From an uncultured Alphaproteobacteria bacterium (GTDB lineage Bacteria; Pseudomonadota; Alphaproteobacteria; CAAGCB01; CAG-977): a stretch of DNA of 57,840 nucleotides. Of this stretch, positions 17,993-27,125 are shown one piece after another (within the stretch, counting starts at the first letter, position 1; each line of letters begins with the position of its first letter). Under the pieces are notes generated by a model. That model had not been told where the DNA came from. It did no database searches and saw only the letters and a list, made by a program, of their open reading frames with translations. The position numbers and the translations under genes are program-made. The DNA lies in contig CALXOZ010000002.1 in NCBI GenBank assembly GCA_944390195.1, positions 78,380-136,219 on the forward strand. Direction: 5' to 3'.

Positions 17993-20900
17993 TTATTTCA
18001 CTTCAAGGGCAATCTTCGCCATTTTATCCATCATTTTGCGTATTCCTTTGATCCGGTCTTTTGCAACATCCCACACCCGTTTGTAAACGATCTTTTGATC
18101 TGCGCGTAATTTTACAGTGCCGTTATTTTGTGCTATAAATTTAACAAGTCCTGCAGGATTTGGAAAGCGATTATTTCTTAAACTGACAACAGCACCTTTG
18201 GGACCGGCTTCTATTTTTTCAACATTTGCCTTTCTGCACAAAGTCTTAATTGCTATGATTTCAAGTAAATTCTCAACTTCTGGCGGCAAGTTTCCAAAAC
18301 GATCCGCCATTTCAGCGCCGAAGGCTTCAATTTCATTTAACTCCGTAAACTCCGCCAAACGTTTGTACAGTCCCATGCGAATCCCCAAATCACGCACATA
18401 ACTTTCAGGAATTAAGACAGGCATGCCGATATTGATTTGAGGCGACCATGTTTCTTGTCCGTCTTGCTGCAATGTATCACCGTTTCTGGCTTCGGCGACA
18501 GCTTCTTCCAGCATTTTCTGATAAAGCTCGATACCGACTTCTTTAATATGTCCGGACTGTTCTTCCCCCAACAGGTTTCCCGCGCCGCGAATATCCAGAT
18601 CATAACTTGCCAGTGTAAAACCTGCGCCCAAGTTATCCAGTTTTTGCATGACTTCCATTCGCTTCAGCGCGGTTTTATTGACCTTTTGTGCGTTGGGTAA
18701 TGTCAAATAAGCGTATCCGCGAATTTTAGACCGCCCCACACGCCCGCGCAATTGATAAAGCTGAGCCAAACCGAACATATCCGCCCGATGAACGATTATC
18801 GTATTGACGGAAGGCATATCTATGCCGGATTCAATGATTGATGTGGATACGAGAACATCATATTTTTTATCGGAAAAAGCCGTCATGATATCTTCGATTT
18901 CTTTCGGGGTCATGCGCCCGTGAGCTGCGACGACTTTGATTTCCGGAACCAGAATTTTCAGTTTTTTTATAACTTCATCCATGTCCGAAATACGCGGGCA
19001 GACATAAAAGGTCTGACCTCCACGCATACGTTCGCGGATCAAAGCTTCCCGTATGATGACAGGATCGAAAGGCAAAACGAAAGTTCGTACTGCCAACCTG
19101 TCCACGGGAGGCGTCGCAATGATGCTCAGTTCCCTGACACCGGTCAAAGCCATCTGCAATGTTCGCGGGATCGGTGTCGCCGTCAAGGTTAAAACATGAA
19201 TGTTTGAGCGCAGTTGTTTTAAACGTTCTTTATGGGCGACGCCGAAATGTTGTTCTTCATCTACGATTAAAAGCCCCAAATTTTTAAAGGAAACCGTTTT
19301 TGCCAGCAAAGCGTGCGTACCGACGACGATGTCCAGACTGCCTTGCATCAATTCTTTTTTTATAATGCCGGCATGTCTGCTTGGCGTTAAACGCGAAAGC
19401 TGATCGACACGCAAAGGAAATCCGGTCAATCGTTTTAAAAAAGTTTCATAATGTTGGCGTGCCAGCAAAGTCGTTGGAACGACAACGGCGACTTGAACAC
19501 CATTCATTGCGGCTGTAAAAGCGGCGCGCAAAGCGACTTCCGTTTTCCCGAAACCGACGTCTCCGCAAACCAGCCGATCCATCGGACGACCTTTGGTCAT
19601 GTCGTTAAGGACGTCTTGAATGCTTTTTTCCTGATCTTCCGTTTCAACGTAAGGAAAACGGGCGCAAAAATCATCATAAACACCGGTTGGCACCGGTAAT
19701 ATATCGGCTTTTCTTAAATACCGTTCAGCGGCAATTTTAATTAAAGCTTCCGCCATATCTTTTATGCGCTTTTTCAGTTTGGATTTGCGCGCCTGCCAAG
19801 CAACGCCGCCCAATTTATCCAAAACAGCTCCGGATTGATCCGATCCGTATCGCGATAAGACTTCAATATTTTCAACAGGAACGAACAGTTTGTCTCCGTC
19901 CGCGTAAACCAAGCACACGCAATCATGAGGCGCACCACCGACTTGGAGCGTTTCAAGACCGTTATAACGCCCGATCCCATGGTCGATATGAACGACAAGA
20001 TCTCCTTCGTTCAAGACGGAAATGTCCCCGATAAACTGGTCGTTTTTTCTTTTCCGTTTTACGGAACGAACCAACCGGTCTCCCAAGATATCGGTCTCGG
20101 ATATGACACACAACGTTTTTGTCTGAAAGCCTCGTTCCAAAGGCAGAACTACAAAGGGTGTTTCCCCTCCACTTTTTAAAGCTTGATCCCATGTCTGAAC
20201 CGGATCGGTCGGAACACCGTGTTCTTTCAGTAAAGCTGCTATACGCGAACGGGATCCGGAAGAATACGAACAAAGAACAACCTTCTTTTTTCCCAGTCGC
20301 TGTTCGACAATGAACTTTCGGACGGCATCATAAAGATCAACATCCGGATCAACACGTTCCGCTGAAAAATCGCGTCCTGCCCGTCCTTGCGCATCTATGA
20401 CATCATCTTGTGCGCCAGTCGAAGGGGTTTCAAAAGGAAAATGCTGGTAAACGGCTCTGCCCGCCAAAGACCTATTCAATTCCTCAGGCGATAAAAAAAA
20501 GCTTTCCACTGCCACAGGATGATAAATCATACCGGCTTCCGACAAACCATTTTCTTCCGCTTGTTTGCGCGCTTGATAAAATTCGTTGATCTGTTCACAT
20601 CGCCAGCGTACAGCTTCTTCCGTTTGATAGTCCAAAGAAACAACACTGTCCGGTAAAAAGGCAAAAAGCGTATCCATTCCTTCGTGAAACAAAGGCAACC
20701 AATGTTCCATGCCTTGGAAACGCCGGCCTTCTGAAATGCTTTCGTATAAAATGTCGTTGACGCCGGAACCGAACATTTCTCGATAATTTGTACGGAAACG
20801 TGAAACCGCTTGTTCGTCCAAAGCGACTTCGCTGACGGGTTTGAATGTAAAACAGTCTGTCTTTCCAGTCGTTCTTTGACTGATCGGATCGAAGGTGCGA

Positions 20901-21460
20901 ATGGATTCAAGTTCGTCTCCGAACAAGTCCAAACGTAAAGGTTCTTGCGTTCCTGGAGCGAAAACGTCTATGATTCCACCTCGAACGGCGTATTCTCCTG
21001 GTTCCATGACTTGTTCCGTGCGCTGATAGCCGTTTTTTTCCAAAAACAGATTGAAAGCTTTTTCATCAAAAGCGTCTCCGGCACGCAAAGAAAGGGAGGA
21101 TCTGAAAAAATCAACAGGGGGAACACGTTGTAAAATGGCATTGGCGGTTGTTATAACCAAACGCGACTTTTTTGTTTTTTCTGATGACAGTACGGACAAT
21201 GTTTCCATTCTTTTGGCGATGACATTCGTATTCGGGGAAACGCGGTCATACGGTACAGTATCCCAAGCAGGAAATGGTAAAACAGTTATGTCCGGCGCAA
21301 AAAAAGCCAATTGTTCCGTCAATACCGTTAAACGCGTATCATCACGGCAGATGTGAAGAACGTCATTTGTTGCCCGTGTCATTTGCGCCAAAACCAACGC
21401 CGTATAATTATCCGGTGCGCTGATCAATAAGTGTTTTTGAGGTTTTTTTGAAAAATTCAT
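17993..21460 (-). CDS. mfd: Transcription-repair coupling factor
   Basis: The start is placed at the ATG at 21460-21458 (MNFSKKPQKHLLISAPDNY), with GGAG about 11 nt upstream. The frame stays open 18 codons further upstream. The product is about 1155 residues, normal for Mfd. Visible are the UvrB-like N-terminal modules, the RNA-polymerase interaction domain (GDLVVHIDHGIGRYNGLETL), helicase motif I GDVGFGKTEVALRAAF, motif II DEEQHFGVAHKERL, motif III TATPIPRTLQMAL, motif V STSIIESGIDMPSVNTIIVH, motif VI QLRGRVGRSKIRGYAYLT and the TRCF C-terminal domain. It removes stalled RNA polymerase and recruits UvrA. It is divergent from recG. Confidence 0.96.
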   Translation of the reverse strand: MNFSKKPQKHLLISAPDNYTALVLAQMTRATNDVLHICRDDTRLTVLTEQLAFFAPDITVLPFPAWDTVPYDRVSPNTNVIAKRMETLSVLSSEKTKKSRLVITTANAILQRVPPVDFFRSSLSLRAGDAFDEKAFNLFLEKNGYQRTEQVMEPGEYAVRGGIIDVFAPGTQEPLRLDLFGDELESIRTFDPISQRTTGKTDCFTFKPVSEVALDEQAVSRFRTNYREMFGSGVNDILYESISEGRRFQGMEHWLPLFHEGMDTLFAFLPDSVVSLDYQTEEAVRWRCEQINEFYQARKQAEENGLSEAGMIYHPVAVESFFLSPEELNRSLAGRAVYQHFPFETPSTGAQDDVIDAQGRAGRDFSAERVDPDVDLYDAVRKFIVEQRLGKKKVVLCSYSSGSRSRIAALLKEHGVPTDPVQTWDQALKSGGETPFVVLPLERGFQTKTLCVISETDILGDRLVRSVKRKRKNDQFIGDISVLNEGDLVVHIDHGIGRYNGLETLQVGGAPHDCVCLVYADGDKLFVPVENIEVLSRYGSDQSGAVLDKLGGVAWQARKSKLKKRIKDMAEALIKIAAERYLRKADILPVPTGVYDDFCARFPYVETEDQEKSIQDVLNDMTKGRPMDRLVCGDVGFGKTEVALRAAFTAAMNGVQVAVVVPTTLLARQHYETFLKRLTGFPLRVDQLSRLTPSRHAGIIKKELMQGSLDIVVGTHALLAKTVSFKNLGLLIVDEEQHFGVAHKERLKQLRSNIHVLTLTATPIPRTLQMALTGVRELSIIATPPVDRLAVRTFVLPFDPVIIREALIRERMRGGQTFYVCPRISDMDEVIKKLKILVPEIKVVAAHGRMTPKEIEDIMTAFSDKKYDVLVSTSIIESGIDMPSVNTIIVHRADMFGLAQLYQLRGRVGRSKIRGYAYLTLPNAQKVNKTALKRMEVMQKLDNLGAGFTLASYDLDIRGAGNLLGEEQSGHIKEVGIELYQKMLEEAVAEARNGDTLQQDGQETWSPQINIGMPVLIPESYVRDLGIRMGLYKRLAEFTELNEIEAFGAEMADRFGNLPPEVENLLEIIAIKTLCRKANVEKIEAGPKGAVVSLRNNRFPNPAGLVKFIAQNNGTVKLRADQKIVYKRVWDVAKDRIKGIRKMMDKMAKIALEVK

Positions 21461-21556
21461 TTTAAACTTGCTCCGCTGAACAAGATAAATACAATAGAAA
21501 AAAAAGAAAATCACTCTTTATTTTAGAGGAATGCTTTAACAGTTTTAGGAAAAATC

Positions 21557-23647
21557 ATGCGTCCCGAAATTTTATTCCCTTTTTTTTGCCCTGTGGAAAG
21601 TTTATCGGGAATCGGGGAAAAAACAGCTATATTATGCTCGAAATTATGCGGTTCCAATGTTGTCGACCTTTTGTTTCATATGCCTGCCGGCTTTATTGAC
21701 CGTCGATTGAAAACAAAAATTGCGAAAGCCCCTTTGAACGAAGTGGTAACTGTTGAAGTTGTCGTCGATTGTCATTACCCTCCGGCTACACGCAAAAGCC
21801 CCTATAAAGTTTTGTGTCATGACGATACAGGACAAATCAGTGTTGTTTTTTTTCATGTTTACGGTAATTACCCTCAACAAGCTTTACCAATCGGGAAAAA
21901 ATGTGTTATTAGCGGAAAAATCGAACAGTTCGGGGCTTTGAACAAACAAAAGCAAATGACACATCCCGATTATATTGTTCCTGAATCGGAAGTTTACAAA
22001 ATTCCTGCAATTGAATGCGTTTATCCGTTGACGGCGGGTTTGTCTGGGAAACTGTTAAATAAAGCCATACGCGCCGGCATTGAAAAAACCCCTTTATTAC
22101 CGGAATGGCAAGATCCGGCAATGACAAAGCGTGAAGGCTGGCAAGATTTCAAAACTGCTTTAAAAATCATCCATTGTCCTGAAAATGAAAAGGATTTAAA
22201 AGAAACGCCTTTAGCAAAACAACGTTTGGCTTACGATGAGCTGCTGGCGAATCAATTGGCTCTTGCTTTAGTGCGTAACAACATGCGTCGTTTAGGAGGT
22301 CGTCGTATTTGCGGAAACGGACAAATCAGGCAATCCGTCTTAAAGATGTTGCCTTTTGCGTTAACAAACGCTCAGATCCGTGTGTTGAAAGAAATTAACA
22401 AAGACATGGATTCACCTTTACGCATGTTACGGTTGGTCCAAGGTGATGTCGGTTCCGGAAAAACGCTTGTAGCATTATTTGCCATGTTAAACGCTGTTGA
22501 AAGCGGAGCTCAAGCGGCTTTGATGGTTCCAACGGACATTTTGGCAAACCAGCATTTCAACTTTATCCAAAAGACGGTTAATCCTGCCGGAGTTCAGGTT
22601 GTTTTGTTGACAGGACGGGACAAGGGAAAAAAAAGAGAGGAAATTTTAAAGCAAATTGCCAGCGGTCAGGCTCAAATTGTCATCGGTACTCATGCTTTGT
22701 TTTCTCAGGATGTCGTTTTTAAAGATTTGGCGTTAACTGTTGTGGATGAACAGCATAAATTCGGGGTGCATCAGCGTTTAAGTCTGTCCGAAAAAGGAAA
22801 ATCGGCCGATATGCTTGTTATGACAGCGACTCCGATCCCAAGAACATTGACCTTGACTTATTACGGAGATATGGAGACATCTCGGATTGATGAATTGCCT
22901 GCTGGCAGAAAGCCTATTACAACACGGGTTTTACCAACGACGCGTATTGATGAAACAGCCAGCGCGTTAAAACGGAAAATAGAGGAAGGCAATCAGATTT
23001 ATTGGGTTTGCCCTTTGGTGGAAGAAAGTGAAAAAATTGACTTAGCCGCAGCACAGGAACGTTTTGATCATTTAAACCGCCTTTTCCCCGGTCGTGTCGG
23101 ATTGGTTCACGGGAAGATGAAAAGTGTTGAAAAAGAAGATGTAATGAAAAAATTTTCCATATCCGAACTGGATATTTTGGTTGCCACGACCGTTATTGAA
23201 GTCGGTGTCGATGTTCCTAATGCTACGGTTATGGTGATTGAACATGCGGAACGTTTCGGATTGGCTCAGTTGCATCAATTACGCGGTCGTGTCGGGCGCG
23301 GAGAAAAAGAGTCCACTTGTTTATTATTATATGCCAATCCGTTAAAGCAAACGGCACAAGCGCGCCTGTCTATTATGAGAGAAACACAAGATGGATTTAA
23401 AATTGCCGAACAAGACTTGATACTGCGCGGTGCCGGAGAAGTTTTGGGAACACGGCAAAGCGGTTTGCAAGAATTTAAAATCGCAGATTTGTCAACTGAT
23501 CAAAATCTTTTGAAAATGGCGCGAAATGATGCAAAATATATTATGAACATAGACCCCTGCTTGGTTTCCGAACGTGGAAAAGCTTTACGGTTGTTGCTTC
23601 ACCTGTTCAGAAAAGAAGATGCCGTCAAACTTTTAAACGCCGGATAG
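21557..23647 (+). CDS. recG: ATP-dependent DNA helicase RecG
   Basis: This 696-residue protein matches RecG in length. It has an N-terminal wedge/OB domain (residues about 55-145, FIDRRLKTKIAKAP, VVFFHVYGNY), then SF2 helicase motifs: GDVGSGKTLVALFA (I), VVDEQHKFGVHQR (II), TATPIPRTLTLTYY (III), VATTVIEVGVDVPNATVMVI (V), LRGRVGRGEKESTC (VI). The wedge domain and motor regress stalled replication forks and process Holliday junctions. AGGAAAAA precedes the ATG. The gene shares a 96-nt divergent promoter region with mfd. Confidence 0.96.
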   Translation: MRPEILFPFFCPVESLSGIGEKTAILCSKLCGSNVVDLLFHMPAGFIDRRLKTKIAKAPLNEVVTVEVVVDCHYPPATRKSPYKVLCHDDTGQISVVFFHVYGNYPQQALPIGKKCVISGKIEQFGALNKQKQMTHPDYIVPESEVYKIPAIECVYPLTAGLSGKLLNKAIRAGIEKTPLLPEWQDPAMTKREGWQDFKTALKIIHCPENEKDLKETPLAKQRLAYDELLANQLALALVRNNMRRLGGRRICGNGQIRQSVLKMLPFALTNAQIRVLKEINKDMDSPLRMLRLVQGDVGSGKTLVALFAMLNAVESGAQAALMVPTDILANQHFNFIQKTVNPAGVQVVLLTGRDKGKKREEILKQIASGQAQIVIGTHALFSQDVVFKDLALTVVDEQHKFGVHQRLSLSEKGKSADMLVMTATPIPRTLTLTYYGDMETSRIDELPAGRKPITTRVLPTTRIDETASALKRKIEEGNQIYWVCPLVEESEKIDLAAAQERFDHLNRLFPGRVGLVHGKMKSVEKEDVMKKFSISELDILVATTVIEVGVDVPNATVMVIEHAERFGLAQLHQLRGRVGRGEKESTCLLLYANPLKQTAQARLSIMRETQDGFKIAEQDLILRGAGEVLGTRQSGLQEFKIADLSTDQNLLKMARNDAKYIMNIDPCLVSERGKALRLLLHLFRKEDAVKLLNAG

Positions 23648-23857
23648 AAACAAACAGTAAATAAAGCTTCATTACATCACACTTTTAAAAGGTCTTGAAA
23701 ACAAAGAAAATATCTTATTGTAAACTTGACCGGTTTGTTAAAATTAAATGATGGAAAGAAATTTTTATTTTTCCAAATGATTCTCGTTTACAACTGTTAC
23801 TAAAAAAGACTTCAGACCATACAATGGAGAAATTAAAAGATTTACAACTTAAAAAAC

Positions 23858-23886
23858 TTGATTTTCATCATTATTTCGCGTAAAAA
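23858..23886 (+). promoter_or_regulatory. Candidate promoter of the 25-aa ORF
   Basis: TTGATT (23858-23863) and TAAAAA (23881-23886) are separated by 17 nt and lie about 30 nt before the ATG of the small ORF. The -10 match is imperfect. Confidence 0.35.
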
Positions 23887-23916
23887 ATTATTTAATTTTA
23901 TTTTGGAGGTTGTTTG

Positions 23917-23994
23917 ATGACAATTGATTATGAAGGTGAATTTTTGCCTTATGTTACTTTTGAAGATGAATTTATCCCGTATATCCGTTTATAA
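23917..23994 (+). CDS. Small ORF, 25 residues, own Shine-Dalgarno and terminator
   Basis: An ATG at 23917, six nt after the strong Shine-Dalgarno TTTGGAGGTT, opens a 25-codon frame ending with TAA. The peptide is acidic and aromatic, with an internal near-repeat: GEFLPYV then DEFIPYI, each followed by a short tail. A perfect GC-rich terminator begins 12 nt after the stop. A ribosome-binding site, a short ORF and a terminator in this order are strong signs that the ORF is translated. No cleavage motif, modification enzyme or toxin partner is nearby. It could be a structural micropeptide, a peptide precursor or a leader. I do not recognise a family. Confidence 0.6.
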   Translation: MTIDYEGEFLPYVTFEDEFIPYIRL

Positions 23995-24006
23995 TTTTCA
24001 AAAAGT

Positions 24007-24033
24007 AAACCCCGCATGAACGCGGGGTTTTTT
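24007..24033 (+). terminator. Intrinsic terminator after the 25-aa ORF
   Basis: AAACCCCGC pairs with GCGGGGTTT around ATGAAC, followed by a T run to 24033. It lies 12 nt after the small ORF's stop codon. Confidence 0.9.
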
Positions 24034-24136
24034 ATGCCACAGTATTCAATTAAAAATACTTTTTAACATCACACTTTTAAACGGCATTGAAAACAAAGAA
24101 GATATCTTATTGTAAACTTGACCGGTTTGTTAAAAT

Positions 24137-24801
24137 AATAAGATCGATGGTATCATAGCGTGCCGATACTTATCTTTGTTACTTTTCCATGTAAAACAGA
24201 GTTGTCAATTCTCTTTTTGGCATCGTAATAACATCTTTTTTCAGCTGATTTCCATTCGCATTTTTTGACAAATGACACCTTTGCAACTGAAGACTTTTTT
24301 GTTGCTATTAGTGTTCACAGACCGTTGAATCGCTTTACACGCTCAATTCCGATGGTTTTTCCGGCACATAGCCCGTATTGATATTCAGATTTCTCCATCT
24401 GTACGGTTCCTACAATATTATTCGGATGTTTATGTCGTCGAAATGGAATACTTTCCTGCATTACTGCGGCACAAAAACGGTATCTGATATTTTCAGTTCC
24501 ACGCTGTAAGAATAGATTATTCACATTATCGAATTAGCGGAAGATATATCTATGCCGGATTCAATGATTGAATATGATTACCGTTTCGATTTCAATGTCT
24601 ATCAATTCGCTAATCCGGCTTTCATATACCAAAGGAATTTTTTAGGCTGCAAGCTTTTCTGATTGCGCACCGACAACGAAACTTTTTCCATACGACAAAA
24701 AAACAAATATTTTAGTTTTTTATGAAAGAAGAAAAACTTTTTTCAAACAACACACATGATTTCCTATTTTCCAATTCCTATCAGGAACATTGAAAGCGCA
24801 T
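24137..24801. other. Gene-free stretch with decayed coding remnants
   Basis: No intact gene is seen. Bases 24547-24572 are identical to 18816-18841 in mfd (helicase motif V). Minus-strand translation around them reads SIIESGIDISSANSIM, against SIIESGIDMPSVNTII in Mfd, then loses the match. A 69-codon minus-strand frame at 24315-24524 has protein-like composition but no Shine-Dalgarno and no recognisable family. A tail of similar composition continues past its stop. The whole stretch looks like eroded coding sequence. Confidence 0.5.
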
Positions 24802-25743
24802 TTAATCTAATTTTAAATTTTTTATAAAGTCAATTTCTTCTTTTTCTTCAGCGTCCGGAAAATCCTGTGAATCATTTTGCTTGCTTAAATCGTCTTCTTG
24901 TTCCCGCGTGTCATATTCTTCATCAAGAAGGTCATCAATTTCTTCTTTTTCTTCAGCGTCCGGAAAATCCTGTGAATCATTTTGCTTGCTTAAATCGTCT
25001 TCTTGTTCCCGCGTGTCATATTCTTCATCAAGAAGGTCATCAATTTCTTCTTTTTCCTCAGCGTCCGGAAAATCCTGTGCATCGTCTCGCAAAAATAAAA
25101 GAGCTTTTTGTCTACGATAAATATTTACAACCTCTTGTACAGCCTTTTCCTTTTCCGGATTTTGTTCAATTGCCCAAGCAACCTCATTATACTCAGTAAA
25201 GGTCATTTCTTTTAAAGTATCTAATTTTTCCCCTTCCCCTTTAGCCAATTCGGCTTGAATGTCATCATAATTCAGCAATAGGAATCGACGGATTTCCGCT
25301 TCTTTTTTTTGTTGCAGTAATTCGGCTTTCGACCCTTTTTTTATCATATTAATAAAGATATACCCTTTTTCGTATTCATAAGCGCCTCCTGCGCTTAAAT
25401 CTGTGATCAAAGGCGGCAGTAAAAAGGTTGAAAAAGGAATGATTACAATTGCACCGACACCTGAAGTCAAAAAATGGCGAAAAAAACGATTTTCAAATCC
25501 TGCTTTCAATTGAAAGGGACTGTCAATATATCCTTCTTTTTTAGCCACAAAAAACAAATCCACAGGTTTACGTTGGATTTGCGTTATACAAGGTGCCATA
25601 CAAACAAAATTTCCCGCATTATCATAAATACCGACTTCGGAAGTGTTGGCGGAAAAAGTGATCTCTTGAACATGTCCGACATCCATGGTTCCACAGCCGA
25701 ATAAAAGTAAAAATGAAAAACTGAGAAAAATATTTTTTTTCAT
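24802..25743 (-). CDS. Lipoprotein with PEGA-like region and acidic tandem-repeat tail
   Basis: The start is placed at the ATG at 25743-25741, behind GAGGA, because it opens a lipoprotein signal (LSFSFLLLFGCGTMD). The frame extends 13 codons further upstream. In the 313-residue product, residues 25-75 resemble a PEGA-type beta domain (VGIYDNAGNFVCMAPCITQI). One hydrophobic hairpin follows at about 90-125 (VGAIVIIPFSTFLLPPLI), then a helical stretch. Residues about 230-313 comprise nearly three copies of a 35-residue acidic unit (QDFPDAEEKEEID ... DLSKQNDS). The function is unknown; it is probably attached to the inner leaflet of the outer membrane. Confidence 0.78.
   Translation of the reverse strand: MKKNIFLSFSFLLLFGCGTMDVGHVQEITFSANTSEVGIYDNAGNFVCMAPCITQIQRKPVDLFFVAKKEGYIDSPFQLKAGFENRFFRHFLTSGVGAIVIIPFSTFLLPPLITDLSAGGAYEYEKGYIFINMIKKGSKAELLQQKKEAEIRRFLLLNYDDIQAELAKGEGEKLDTLKEMTFTEYNEVAWAIEQNPEKEKAVQEVVNIYRRQKALLFLRDDAQDFPDAEEKEEIDDLLDEEYDTREQEDDLSKQNDSQDFPDAEEKEEIDDLLDEEYDTREQEDDLSKQNDSQDFPDAEEKEEIDFIKNLKLD
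24830..25082. repeat. 105-bp in-frame tandem repeat (about 2.4 copies)
   Basis: The 105-bp period starts at 24830, 24935 and 25040. The first two copies are nearly identical, and the third covers only about 43 bp. Each copy encodes one 35-residue acidic unit of the lipoprotein. The near-identity implies a recent expansion. The unit length is a multiple of three, so gains and losses stay in frame. Confidence 0.9.
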
Positions 25744-25871
25744 TTTATCCTCTTTTTTGACAATTTGATTGAGGACAGACAAAACTTTAGTTTATATGAC
25801 TATAAGAATTATTTTCAGTCAAGAAAACAGTTTTTTAAAATATTTTTTATCAACTTATTGATTTATAATGA

Positions 25872-25918
25872 AAAAGTGCTCATCCCCTTAACCTTAAAAC
25901 AGGGGCGCTTTTATTTTT
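25872..25918 (-). terminator. Weak terminator-like hairpin after the LysM/M23 gene
   Basis: An imperfect inverted repeat (aaaagtgc..cccc against ggggcgctttt) overlaps the 3' end of the LysM/M23 gene. The stem is interrupted and the minus-strand T run is short, so termination is uncertain. Confidence 0.4.
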
Positions 25919-26966
25919 TTTCCATGTAGGCAAGAGGATCAACCGCCTTAGTTCCTTTTCTGATTTCGAAATGCAATTGAGCGCCTTGGACATTTCCCGT
26001 TTTCCCCGCTTTCGCAATACTTTGTCCTCTTTTAACGGTTTGCCCCCGTTTAACCAATAAAAGTTTATTGTGAGCATAAGCCGTAATCCAACCGTCCGCA
26101 TGCTTTACCAACAATAGGTTTCCGAACCCTTTCAGCTCGTTTCCAGCATAAGCGACCACCCCACTTTCAGCGGCGCGGACAGATGTTCCTTCGTCAACTT
26201 TGATATTTATTCCGTCATTATGTCGTCCAGCACCGACAGCACCGAATTTCGTTATGACAATGCCATCGACAGGCCATGCAAATTTGGCTTTTGTTCTTTG
26301 AGGAGGTGCCGGCAATCGGACATTGTTTTTCGGAGTTGGTTTTTTAGCCTTTTTAGATACCGTTTTCGGCGATGTCGCCTTAGCGCTTGACACTGTTTTT
26401 TGCGCTGTTTTCACTGAGGAATTTTTCTTGCCGGATACGTTAGCACCCTTTACAAGATTGACAGGTTGTTTTTGCGCGACTTGCTGTTTTTCTTTTTCAA
26501 CGATGGATCCAGGTAATTTTAAAAATTGCCCTTCATAAATATTGTAAGGTTCTTTTAGTTTGTTTTGTCGAACAAGCAGACTCATATCAACATTGTAACG
26601 TCTGGAAATACTATAAACCGTATCACCTTTTCGAACGACGTGAATAACAGGTTTTGGCAGTTTCAAGCGTTGACCGGCATACAACAGGAAAGGTGTTTTA
26701 AGTCGGTTGAGTTCGATAACGGAACGTGTTGGTACATTGTATTTTCTAGATAATGAATAAACGGTATCTCCTTTTTTTACCGTAACATACGACGGAGAAA
26801 TGCTTTGGATTCTGAAGTATGTCCTGTCATGCACATTTCTTTTAGGAGAATTGTTGGAACGTGCAGACATTTTGGCTGACGGGCTATCGCTTAAAGGAAC
26901 AAGGGCACAGCCTGTCAATACAATTGTCGATAAAAGAAATATCCCTGCCCTTGTTTTTATACCCAT
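25911..26966 (-). CDS. LysM/M23 lipoprotein (NlpD/EnvC-like)
   Basis: The start is placed at the ATG at 26966-26964 because it opens a lipoprotein signal (GIFLLSTIVLTGCALVP). The open frame upstream is low-complexity and overlaps the pepN promoter region. The 351-residue protein has two LysM domains (about 60-105 and 110-155: VTVKKGDTVYSLSRKYNVPT, IHVVRKGDTVYSISRRYNVD), a Lys/Pro/Ser-rich linker, and a C-terminal M23 domain (about 235-345: GIVITKFGAVGAGRHNDGIN). The usual M23 zinc ligands appear only partly conserved: HNDG in place of HxGxD, and QLHFEIRKG present. It may therefore be a non-catalytic amidase activator like NlpD. Confidence 0.9.
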   Translation of the reverse strand: MGIKTRAGIFLLSTIVLTGCALVPLSDSPSAKMSARSNNSPKRNVHDRTYFRIQSISPSYVTVKKGDTVYSLSRKYNVPTRSVIELNRLKTPFLLYAGQRLKLPKPVIHVVRKGDTVYSISRRYNVDMSLLVRQNKLKEPYNIYEGQFLKLPGSIVEKEKQQVAQKQPVNLVKGANVSGKKNSSVKTAQKTVSSAKATSPKTVSKKAKKPTPKNNVRLPAPPQRTKAKFAWPVDGIVITKFGAVGAGRHNDGINIKVDEGTSVRAAESGVVAYAGNELKGFGNLLLVKHADGWITAYAHNKLLLVKRGQTVKRGQSIAKAGKTGNVQGAQLHFEIRKGTKAVDPLAYMEKK

Positions 26967-27125
26967 ACGCTTTGATCCGATTTTTTCATTATTTATTATA
27001 GAAGAAATTTTGCTAAAAAAAAGTTTAAAACATTTTACGATTTTTTCAAAAAATATTCTTGGAAAACAAGCGTTTTTTGAGTAGACTGGACAAAAATTGA
27101 ATATTTTTCTGATGGGATTTTTATC

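Larger units (their letters stand above)
23674..24136. repeat. 71-bp direct repeat pair (23674-23744 and 24066-24136)
   Basis: Two copies of a 71-bp sequence beginning acatcacacttttaaa and ending accggtttgttaaaat lie 392 bp apart in the same orientation, with four mismatches. They bracket the 25-codon ORF and its terminator. No ORF spans a copy. They could be upstream regions of a duplicated transcription unit whose second copy has decayed, or the ends of a small mobile or repetitive element. Confidence 0.85.

Noticed and set aside
24315-24524. 69-codon minus-strand frame
   Set aside because: No Shine-Dalgarno and no recognisable family. It lies in a region of eroded sequence and its neighbours show the same composition after the stop.
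24830-25082. CRISPR-like array
   Set aside because: Period 105 bp with no spacers. The repeats are continuous coding sequence for an acidic tandem unit.
24867-25199. 110-codon plus-strand frame with internal repeats
   Set aside because: Antisense to the lipoprotein repeat region; its repetition mirrors the real 105-bp unit.
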